A DNA stretch of 64,000 nt. It comes from Mycosarcoma maydis (lineage: Eukaryota > Basidiomycota > Ustilaginomycetes > Ustilaginales). Shown in pieces: positions 23,249-32,109 of the stretch (position 1 is its first letter; each line of letters opens with the position of its first letter). A model generated the notes under the pieces. The model was not told the DNA's origin. It ran no database searches and saw nothing but the letters and a program-made list of their open reading frames with translations. The position numbers were made by a program, and so were the translations under genes. The stretch lies in assembly GCF_000328475.2 (NCBI RefSeq), contig NC_026488.1, forward strand, positions 62,001 to 126,000. Reading direction: 5' to 3'.

Positions 23249-23993
23249 GTGTGCGATGCACATCCGTTGGCGGTCGTCTGTATCTAGCGCGTGTGTGTTG
23301 GAATAGCACCGATCTGGAGCATACGGATGATTCTTGCGACGAATCGTGGATGTGGAGATATCGGCATGATTCGCGGCGAATGTGGTGCGTGACGAGGTGC
23401 GTCGACGAGGTGCTGTTGGGGGGTGGGGGAAAGCGGGATATGCGCGTTGGTGGGTATTCGAGCTGGATCGACGCGCGTGTTGGGCTGCGGCGCGTGCAGG
23501 TTCAGGCAGATCGACGAGCAGCACGATGGTGGTGATTGGGCTGTGCTATCGCGTGTGTCTAGAGTGCGCAGATCATGATCACCTGCTATGTTGAATTCGT
23601 GCGTGGTTGCAGCTGGTCGGGCGTGTGCATGTGTGACTGTGAGCGGATCGTCTCGACGTACGCGCATCCCTGACACGAGACACGAGCCAACCCAAGCGCG
23701 GCGTGCCAGAACGGGGATCGAGCCCGGTCGCGCTACAGCATATGCAGTATCGGTCTGAACGAAATGAGAACATGTGCGCTCCAGTACTCGTGACTACGAG
23801 TGCCGAACCTCGCATCGTGAGCGAGCTGTGCGGCTTGGCCACGTGGATCATTGCAGCTAGCTACCCACCTCGACTGTCACCTTGCAATCACACACGCCTG
23901 CACTCACACACGCCCGATGACGACGGCGCATATACGACGTTGGCTGCTAGCCTACGTTCATGCGCGCTCTAGAAATACATACCACGACCAACG
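23249..23993. other. Intergenic region, no gene seen
   Basis: About 750 bp, G+T-rich in its first half, between the convergent RAD2 gene and the transporter remnant. A tRNA T-arm-like segment at 23709-23730 was considered and rejected. Nothing else stands out. Confidence 0.5.
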
Positions 23994-24824
23994 TCAAGCC
24001 GCGACGTTTTGCGGATCCGGCCCGCGTCGCTGTGGCACAGTGCCCGTGCGCGTGCGCGTGCCAGGTCGCACTTGGTGTTGCTGGCTGTCGGTCGTGCTGC
24101 ACTGCCTGTGGTCGTCGGGCTGCCTCTTGGCATGTCTCCTCTCCTTCTTCTCGGCGTACCACTGCTTGCCCTCCTGCTTGCGCTTCTCATCGTCGTTTCT
24201 ATCCAGGCTCAACTCCTTGGTGAAGAGCACCGTGACGACCAACGCTAGCAGCGTCAGACCCAAGCCGAATCGGAAGACGTTGCGGAACGCCTGCACATAG
24301 GCCTGCAACAACACACCCGATGTGGCAGCATCAAACTCGCCTCCAGTGATCAGCTTCGGATTGCGAACCACTTGCGCAATAACGTCTGAGCGCAGCGTTC
24401 GCACTTGGTTGCGAACCGTGTTGTTGAGAATCGTGTAACTGATCGCCAGACCCAACGTCCCTCCGAAGAGACGCATAAAGTTGCGCGTCGATGTGACGAC
24501 CGCCAAGTCCTGACGATCCACCGCATTCTGCGCAGCTACAAGCGTGGTTTGCAGTGTACCACCCGCTCCGAAGCCCGAAAGCAAGAGATATCCGATTACC
24601 TGACCGATACTTGAATGCTCGTTCAACAAACCTAGCAGTCCGACACCGATCGAAAAGATGCCAAAGCCGACAACGATAATCACCTTGTACCTGCCCGTCC
24701 TCGAGACAAGCACACCGGCAACCGTCGAAGTGATCGCCTGAAGCGCCATAAGCGGGATCAGAGTGACACCCGCCTTGACTCCGGAATAGCCTTTGACCAC
24801 CTGGGTAAATTGCGGGAGGTAGCT
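23994..24824 (-). pseudogene. 5'-truncated MFS multidrug (DHA2-type) transporter remnant
   Basis: The frame encodes only the C-terminal third of a 14-TM drug:H+ antiporter (DHA2). It starts inside the protein (SYLPQFTQVVKGYSG) and carries about five TM segments. The family signatures GGTLQTTLVAAQN and VVTSTRNFMRLFGGTLGLA are present, followed by a charged cytosolic tail. The sequence begins after a possible 3' splice acceptor (CAG at 24825-24827), and a TGA lies in frame just upstream. There is no ATG, since the open frame starts at a GTG. The next 850 bp upstream contain no TM-rich coding sequence, so the first nine or so helices are missing. I infer a truncated, non-functional copy. An unusually distant first exon cannot be fully excluded, but the Sds3-like gene starts only 860 bp away. 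Confidence 0.75.
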
Positions 24825-25684
24825 CTGACCATTTCAACCAAGTTACCGCTACAACCTGGCTGACTAGCTTGGATCCCACGGTTGGGTCCTAGCCATGGTG
24901 TTACAACCATCTACCGAGACAGACTGAGCGGATGCGCGAACAAGTGGGACAGGCGTCCAAGTCCTGATACGTCCGCGGCGCAGGTCACATGGCAAAGTAC
25001 GCCGATAGCGGAATTCACGATTCACGGTTGGGCTTGGACCTCGTGCTCGCTTGGTGTGTGACTTGTCTGTATCGAGTAGGCGTGCGCGAAAGTCAAGAAT
25101 GTCACAAGCTGCCAGTCACGAGTCACACGTCGGCGCGCGTGAGTCACGAGTTGCACGATAGGTAGGAACCTCGATCGCCTCTCTCGCAAGCGAATCGACG
25201 TGCGCCGACTTCGGTCCATTTGCCCGTGTCTGACAAGCGCAGTTGGCTTCGTGCTACACCATGAACGTATTGCTTGCATAGCCAAATCGAGAATCGTCAA
25301 TCCAAGTTTCTGAATAAGTTACCATCAGTTAACGCATCGCGCGATTCAATTCACATCTGCAACGGTCATTTCGTGCGTTTCGGACGCAATATCCGAAAAT
25401 AACCGCGCCTTGAACACAAACAGACCGTAGCTTCACCGGCCATTTTCCGGCAAGTTGCGGTGGTTTGCTGACGAGCAGATGCATCTCAGCTTGCTCCGCA
25501 ATCGCATGCGCATCTCCATAGATTTGGCTTTGCTCAGCATGACATGCTCTGAGTTGGAGCATCCTACTAAAGACTAGCATTACCCTCGAGACAACCGAAC
25601 AGAAACGGATAGATATCAGACAACAAATTCAGAATACAGCTGTAGGGAGGCAAGACATCGAACAGAGTGAGCATGTACGTGGCA
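24825..25684. other. Intergenic region, no gene seen
   Basis: 860 bp between the transporter remnant and the 3' end of the Sds3-like gene. It should have held the missing transporter exons but shows no hydrophobic coding sequence on the minus strand. Two TCACGA words occur at 25013-25027, next to the truncation side. Confidence 0.5.
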
Positions 25685-27904
25685 TCATTTGCGACGAGCG
25701 CGCTTGCCGTTGGTCTTGCGTATGTTGATCAGGTCCGATTCGATCTCAAAGTCCTTGGCCGGTGTGAGCTGGTTGAGTGATTTGCCCGCATCCCACCTCA
25801 ACCTGCCACCAGTCGTGGACACCACGGGGGCCTTTNNNNNNNNNNNNNNNNNNNNNNNNNNNNNNNNNNNNNNNNNNNNNNNNNNNNNNNNNNNNNNNNN
25901 NNNNNNNNNNNNNNNNNNNNNNNNNNNNNNNNNNNGTCATCGTCGCCGCCAGTCCCAGACGCTTCGCGAGCTGCAGCAGCAGATGCGGCGGCAGCAGCTG
26001 CAGCGGCTGCTTTCGAGGCGCCTTTCTTCTTGCTACTGCCTTTGACGCCACCAATCGTACCGTTAACGCCTCCGATGACGCTCAAATTACGTCCGCCGCC
26101 ACCCATGTAGCTGCTGTCACCCATACCCGCGCCTGAGAGCAAATCTCCTCCTCCGCCAAACGTCAATCCGAGTCCGCCTAGATCGAGAGCCGAAGTGAGA
26201 CCCAGACGACCTCCACCGCCTCCCACCTCCTCGCGTCCAAAGCCAGATAGCGCAATGAGCTCCTGCAATCCACTGGCAATGCCTGATCCCGACATGCCCG
26301 CGTTTCCATTGACGCCGTTGCGCGCGCCAGCGCTGGAAGCGTCGACATCGTCGTCATTGGCACCGGCGGCTCCACCTCCACGTTTTCCGCTCGCCTTATT
26401 GCGCAACTTGCGCGTGGTGTGAGGTCGTTGCGCGCTATCAAAGAAGGCGTCCACGGCGACATCGCCTCCTTCCTTGTCCTCCTGCAGTCGCTTTTTGGTC
26501 GCCTCTACGACAGCGAGCAGTTTCTCACGTGCGCCACGCTTGGCGAGACGCGCCTCTTCATCGACCTTGTGCTTTTCGTTCTCGTACGCGAGTCGCGCCG
26601 ATTCGAGCTGATGTGCGTGTAGCAGAGCCGTTTCGCGCAGCGCAGCATCGCGTTGCAGAGTGAGGCGTGTGAGTTCGAGTGTATAGTGTCTGGATCTGGC
26701 CGGGTTGGAAAGCAGTGTAGCGTACGACGAGGTGAGCGCGTGGTATAGCTCCTGGTACAGACTCTCGCGGTTCTCGATGGTTTCAAAGTGGATGCGATGG
26801 ATGCGGTCAATCACTTCTTTGCGCTTCTTGTCCTTTTTGCTTTCGGTCGCAGCAGGTGCGCCAGCAGCATCTAGAGCAGCTTGAGAAGCGGCAGGAGCAG
26901 CGCTCACAGTGCTGCCGGAGGTGGCTGCTGCTGCTGCTGCTGCGGCGGCGGCGGCGGCGGCGGCGGCGGCTGCGGCGGCTTTTTCAGCCTTGGCGGCTCC
27001 GCGCTTGGAGCCAGAAGTTTCTGTGCTTGCGTTCTTTGCCATGGAAGCGGGCGCTGCAGTAGAAGCGGAGATATCCTTGTCCTTCTTGTCCTTTCGGCTG
27101 GTTTTACCCGAAGGTTTTGGCGACTTGCGGCTCGCCGAGGCTGGCGAGGCGAGATGCTTGGCGTGTGATTCCGAAATAGCACTCGCAGGCATACCAGCGT
27201 GAGGAGCCAGAGGCGGACCGCCTCCATGGTGTGGCGGCGGCAATGGCATGTGTGGAGCCATGTGAGGTGATCCGCGGTGCTGAGGAGGGACATTGTTAAA
27301 CGCGGACTGATGGAGGTGAGGAGGTAGCGAGGATGCGCCTGGGGGAAGAGGAGGCTGGTAGAGCTGCTGGTTCTGCCAGGGTGGGGATGGTGGGTGCGGA
27401 CCAGGGCTGGGACGGTAAGGAGGCATGGCATACCGGTCGTTGGGTGGAACGCCCATCATGCCAGGCGGCGGGGGTGGGCCGTTGGGACCCGGCGGACCCA
27501 TGGTGGCACGAGGATCGCGATGAGCCATGGGAGAAGGTGAAGGTGGGCGATGATGATGCATGGGTACGCCAGGACGACCTGGATCGACGCGGGAAGGATA
27601 GGAAGGACCTGGTGGGTAGCCTGCTTGTATCGTGGCAGAAGAGGAAAAGCAGGCGAATTGCGGATGTCGAGACGCCCAGTGGAGCAAAAAGGAAGCAAGA
27701 AAGTCAGCGTGAATGCTGGAGCAGCGGAGGATACGAACATAGCAAGCTGGCAGTCAAGAGACACATACCTGGACCGTTCTGGTAAGGGTCTTGCTGTAGA
27801 TGATGCGGCATGGGTGGATGATCGTAGCGATCGGGATGGTTAGCATGCCTCTTGGGAGCCGATAGTTGGGGGCCCATCTGCTGGCGATCTAGTGAGGATG
27901 CCAT
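25685..27904 (-). CDS. Sds3-like subunit of the Sin3/Rpd3 histone deacetylase complex (interrupted by gap)
   Basis: Nuclear co-repressor subunit of the Sds3/BRMS1 family. Exon 1 is 27769-27904 (ATG at 27904, MASSLDRQQ); a 148-nt GT-AG intron follows, then a long exon from 27620 to the gap. The N-terminal 200 residues are Pro/Gly/His-rich, followed by a poly-Ala tract (about 17 residues). Then comes the Sds3-type coiled coil starting KKDKKRKEVIDRIHRIH and running through ENRESLYQELYHALTSSYAT to KRLQEDKEGG. A Gly-rich region leads into the Ns. Beyond the gap, 25685-25835 reads in another frame as KAPVVSTTGGRLRWDAGK and ends GKRARRK, a plausible Sds3 C-terminus. The frame change means the missing DNA is not a multiple that keeps phase with 100 Ns, or that an intron lies in the gap. 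Divergent from the cullin gene. Confidence 0.8.
25836..25935. other. Assembly gap, 100 Ns
   Basis: A run of 100 N inside the Sds3-like coding region, probably a placeholder of standard length. The low-complexity Gly/Ala repeats beside it (GCN-rich, 25965-26030) are the likely cause of the break. Confidence 0.98.
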
Positions 27905-29139
27905 AACGGCGAGAGGTGGTGCTCGCTAGCAAGCGAGCGGAGTTGTTGAAAGAGCAGAGAAGTCGAGCGATGGATCGATTCGTACGCGCGGTTGGTGTTG
28001 CGTGATGCGCTGGTGGAAGAACAAGGGTGGAGTTTGCTTGCCAAGCCGAATCGAGCTACGGTCGTGACAAGACAGAAGCGGTGCGATGCGGTGCAGTACA
28101 GTGCAGTGCAGTGCGTTCGATGCGATACGATCCGCTTTGGAAGACGAGTGGAATGAGGTGATGAGGTAAAGGATGAAATGAGACACAGTGTGACTGACGA
28201 AAGGGAGTCAAGAGAGCTTTGACTGCATCGTTTACGTTGATGCGAGCGGACTGACCAACGAGTTGAAGCCAAGCCAAGCGAAAGAGCAATCGTCAATCGT
28301 GAATCGTGAATCTAAACGCGGATTTCCAAAAATCAATCAGTCAATCATCCAGCAACAGCCACAGCAACAGCCACAGCAACAGCCACAGCAACAGCCACAG
28401 CAACAGCCACAGCAACAGCCACAGCAACAGCAAAGCGCACCCGCGAGCAAGAACGCGCAGACAGCCGAGACGCCAGAGCAGTCGCTAGAATTTCTGATTC
28501 ACGATTGCTTTGGATTCAGCACCCGATCTGGCAATATCCTTTGCACCGTATATCGAAATCGACCTCGACATCGTTTCACAATCGGCTGCTAAGCTTATCC
28601 CGATCCGCTCAGATCCTCGATTGACGATTCACGATGCACGGTTTGGATGCGTCACTGTCCGAATCGCGAATGTAACAAACCTGAATGAATCACGAATACA
28701 CGGTACGTGCATCGTGCATTCACGATTGTACACCGTAACATAATCAAGTCACAAGTGTGAGTTTGAGTTGTGAGTTGCAACTTCAACCTTCACGCTTGTC
28801 TGGCTCCGTCAGAGTGTCTCTCGCACGGCACCCTAAATCATGAATCGTGAATGGTTAGTCGAGCTTGGACTTGATAGTAATCCCACTTTGAGTCACGAAT
28901 GGGCAACCGAGTCGTGAGTGTTGCCAGTTGCAATTCAAGCTTGCATGCATCCTGTGTGTGTCTCTCTCTTCCTCCTCCACCATTTTCGACTCAGCACTCG
29001 CTCGTCGCTATCCTCACCTTGCCCCTTCTCTTATCGCGGGCACGCGGAGCAGCTACAACAAGTCGGCCTCGCATCTCTTTGCCATCACCGTCTCTTGCAC
29101 CCAGACGCCACGCTTGCTTCCGCAAACGTTCTCGCCATC
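27905..29139. promoter_or_regulatory. Divergent intergenic region, Sds3-like gene and cullin
   Basis: 1.2 kb between divergent start codons. It contains a 12-bp minisatellite (28350-28432), TCGTGA words at 28295-28312 and further single words near 28620-28860, and a C/T-rich leader before the cullin ATG. No gene is seen. A stretch of short direct repeats (gtgcag units) sits near 28090-28115. Confidence 0.5.
28350..28432 (+). repeat. 12-bp minisatellite CAGCAACAGCCA
   Basis: About seven head-to-tail copies of a 12-bp unit. In one frame it would encode a Gln-Gln-Pro-Gln repeat, but no gene structure surrounds it, so it is treated as intergenic. Confidence 0.9.
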
Positions 29140-31818
29140 ATGAACGCACCAGGCTCTATGCGTAGGCCTGGTGGCACTCGTGGCACCAAACTCAAGCCAC
29201 CCAAAAAGATCGGTCTCGACGTCTCAATCGAAGACATGTGGCTCAGGCTCGTCCACGCCATCTCGCAGATCCAGAACCACAACATCTCCAAACTCAGCTA
29301 CGAGGAGCACTATCGATACGCCTACAACCTCGTCCTCTACCAGCAGGGCGACATGCTCTACCATGGCGTCAAGAAGCAAGTCCAGCAGCATCTTGACAAA
29401 CTCTGTCGTGAAAAAATCGTCCCTGCTTTCCCACCAGGCGGCGCTGCCTCTGTATCGGCGGGTATCATCTTACCCGAATCGCTTCTCAACCGTTCACAAG
29501 CGTCGTCCTCGTCTATATCTCGAATCAATCCCGATCCTTCTACCAGTAGCTCAAGCAAAGGCAAGGCCAGAGCCATCGATTCTGACCCAAGCTCTTTTGC
29601 TGACGCCGATACCGACGCTACACCGGCTGTTTCAGCTGCATCTGCAGCCGCTGCCTCTGTTTCTATGTCGGCCACACAAGCGGGCGACCATGCAGATGCT
29701 GTAGCGCGCACTCAGGCAGGCGAACGCCTGATGACCGCCATCCGCGACACTTGGCTAGATCACCGCAGCTGCATGTCCAAGCTGTCGGAAGTGCTCAAGT
29801 ACGTCGACCGCGTCTATGTCGAGAACCACAAGGTTCCCTCGATCAACCGCCTTGGTCTCGAGATGTTTCGCGATTGCGTGATTCGATCTTCCAAGTATCC
29901 TATCCAGATTTACCTATACAGCACGCTTCTCACTCACATCCAGATCGAACGCGAGGGCTCGGCTATCAGCCGCTCGCTGCTCAAGTCCAACATTGACATG
30001 CTCTCGGATCTCACCCAGCCCAAGTCGGGCGCACCGACCAGCCAGGATGCCTCGGTCTACTCGAGCGACTTTGAGCCTGCCTTGCTACAGACCTCGGCAG
30101 CCTTTTACTCTGCCGAAGCGGATCGCTGGCTTGACGCTGGAGACGCTGCCAGGTATCTGGCGCACGTCGCACGAAGATTGCAGGAAGAGGCTGATCGTGT
30201 CGCAGTCTATCTAAAGCCAGAAACGCACAAGCCACTGCAGCACCTGCTGGAAACCAACTTTCTCGGCAAGCACCTCTCGACGATCATCAACATGCCCGGC
30301 TCCGGTCTAGTGGCGATGCTCGACGAGGAGCGCAACGAGGACCTAGCTAGGCTGTACACGCTCTTCAGCAAGGTTTCTGGCGGTGATACGACGTTGCGTC
30401 TAGCACTCAAGAGCTACATTGGCGCCAAAGGGAAACTGATCAATGATGCAGTCACGAGCCAGACGCCCGCACAAGCTGCGTCCACGAATCCAAGCCAAGG
30501 TCAAGACGATGCATCAGGCAGCGGCTGCAAGGGCAGAGTCAAGGAGAAGGCGGGTGGCGATGTGGACGCATCGACGCCACAGGCTGCCACGGCGATTCGA
30601 TGGGTAGAAGAGGTGCTCGAGTTTAAAAACAAGTTTGACTCGATTCTGCAAGTTGCATTGGCCAACGACACCGGATGCGAGACGGCGATCAACGAGGCGT
30701 TTGAATCGTTTATCAACACCAACAAGCGAGCGCCCGAGTTTATTTCGCTGTTCATTGACGAGAATCTGAAAAAGGGCCTCAAGGGCAAGACGGAAGTCGA
30801 GGTGGAAGAAATGCTGCGCAAGACGATCTCGGTGTTCCGCTTTCTGCACGAGAAGGATACGTTTGAGCGATACTACAAGCAGCACTTGGCGAAACGGTTG
30901 TTGCAGGGGCGAAGCGTTTCGGACGATGCGGAGCGTGGCATGATGGCCAAGCTCAAGATCGAGAGCGGGCACGGCTACGTTGCCAAGTTGCAAGGCATGC
31001 TGAATGATATGAAGACGAGCGAGGAGACAGTGGAGGAATTCAATCGGAGCGTCAAGAACTCGGCTCGGGGAATGCGATTTGGTGTATCGGTGAATGTGCT
31101 GACGAGTACGAATTGGCCGATTTCAGCGCAGCCACCGAGTTGTACGATGCCCGAGATGCTCATGGAGGCAAGACGACGGTTTGAGGAGTTTTATCAGAGC
31201 AAGCACAACGGTCGCGTGTTGACGTGGCATGCGAATTTGGGGAATGCGGATATCAGGGTGGCATTCAACTCGCGCACGCACGAGATCAACGTTTCGACAT
31301 TTGCACTGGTGGTGCTGCTGCTGTTTGAGGAGGGTAGTGGCAACGAGGTGCTTTCGTACGACGAAATCGCACGCGCAACCAATATGGGAGATGTAGACCT
31401 ACAGAGGACGCTTCAGTCGTTGGCGTGCGGTAAGTTCCGGATCCTCAACAAGATTCCGAAAGGCAGGGAGGTCGAGAAGGAGGACAAGTTTTGTTTCAAC
31501 TCGGGCTTTACATGTCCACTGGCGCGATTCAAGATCCAGCAAGTGGCAGCGCGAGTGGAAACGAGCAAGGAGAGGCTCGTGACAAATGCGAAACTTGACG
31601 AGCAAAGGTCGTTTTTAATCGAGGCATCCATCGTCAGGATCATGAAGAACAGAAAACACCTCGCTCACTCAGACCTCGTACAGCAAATCATCACCCAACT
31701 CTCGCCGCGCTTCCACCCGTCGCTCCCCGCAATCAAAAAGCGCATCGAAAGCCTCATCGAACGCGAATACCTCGAACGCACAGACTCGGCACGAAACATG
31801 TACACCTACCTCGCTTAG
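29140..31818 (+). CDS. Cullin, CUL3 type
   Basis: Scaffold of a Cullin-RING ubiquitin ligase. The 892-aa protein starts at the ATG at 29140 (MNAPGSMRRPGG); the frame is open upstream but that part is a C/T-rich leader. The N-terminal cullin repeat begins IEDMWLRLVHAISQIQ and continues SYEEHYRYAYNLVLYQQG, closest to CUL3, which binds BTB adaptors. A Ser/Ala-rich insertion, residues about 105-190, splits the first repeat from SCMSKLSEVLKYVDRVYV. The cullin homology domain and RBX1-binding part run to about residue 780. The winged-helix tail has the neddylation motif IVRIMKNRKHL (Lys near 836) and ends in NMYTYLA, the usual cullin C-terminus. Intronless. Confidence 0.92.
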   Translation: MNAPGSMRRPGGTRGTKLKPPKKIGLDVSIEDMWLRLVHAISQIQNHNISKLSYEEHYRYAYNLVLYQQGDMLYHGVKKQVQQHLDKLCREKIVPAFPPGGAASVSAGIILPESLLNRSQASSSSISRINPDPSTSSSSKGKARAIDSDPSSFADADTDATPAVSAASAAAASVSMSATQAGDHADAVARTQAGERLMTAIRDTWLDHRSCMSKLSEVLKYVDRVYVENHKVPSINRLGLEMFRDCVIRSSKYPIQIYLYSTLLTHIQIEREGSAISRSLLKSNIDMLSDLTQPKSGAPTSQDASVYSSDFEPALLQTSAAFYSAEADRWLDAGDAARYLAHVARRLQEEADRVAVYLKPETHKPLQHLLETNFLGKHLSTIINMPGSGLVAMLDEERNEDLARLYTLFSKVSGGDTTLRLALKSYIGAKGKLINDAVTSQTPAQAASTNPSQGQDDASGSGCKGRVKEKAGGDVDASTPQAATAIRWVEEVLEFKNKFDSILQVALANDTGCETAINEAFESFINTNKRAPEFISLFIDENLKKGLKGKTEVEVEEMLRKTISVFRFLHEKDTFERYYKQHLAKRLLQGRSVSDDAERGMMAKLKIESGHGYVAKLQGMLNDMKTSEETVEEFNRSVKNSARGMRFGVSVNVLTSTNWPISAQPPSCTMPEMLMEARRRFEEFYQSKHNGRVLTWHANLGNADIRVAFNSRTHEINVSTFALVVLLLFEEGSGNEVLSYDEIARATNMGDVDLQRTLQSLACGKFRILNKIPKGREVEKEDKFCFNSGFTCPLARFKIQQVAARVETSKERLVTNAKLDEQRSFLIEASIVRIMKNRKHLAHSDLVQQIITQLSPRFHPSLPAIKKRIESLIEREYLERTDSARNMYTYLA

Positions 31819-32106
31819 CTTGCCACGCCTTTCTCCAACACGTGTCTTCTCCCGCATTCACAATCCGTAATTGGCTGTGTGCGCCACATGCGTGGATCGT
31901 CCGAGACCGGTCCTGTTTGCTGCCATGTACAGCTCACCACTCGTGACTCACTACAGAGTGCATTCGTCAGCTGGACGCCAAATAGCATATAGAGACGGTA
32001 GAAATACAGGCCAGTGCGCATCAGAGCATGCAAAGCAACTCGAGCCAAAGTGAAGTGTGCGGCCAGTCAGCCAGTCAGCCAGTCAGCCAGTCAGCCAGTC
32101 AGCCAG
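31819..32106. other. Short convergent spacer, cullin and Opi1
   Basis: Spacer of 288 bp shared by two convergent 3' ends. It holds most of the octamer array described at 32062-32109. Confidence 0.6.
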
Positions 32107-32109
32107 TCA
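32062..32109 (-). repeat. Six tandem GCCAGTCA octamers overlapping the Opi1 stop codon
   Basis: Six perfect 8-bp units in a row. The last three bases of the sixth unit are the stop codon of the Opi1-type gene on the minus strand. The last coding codons (CTGGCTGAC on the minus strand, about 15 bases further in) match the unit, so the array may have grown out of the coding end. Confidence 0.92.

Noticed and set aside
23700..23840. tRNA-like T-arm at 23709-23730 and an A-box-like segment near 23830 on the minus strand.
   Set aside because: The T-stem has a mismatch, position 54 is not T, the two boxes are too far apart, and no acceptor stem pairs. No cloverleaf can be built.
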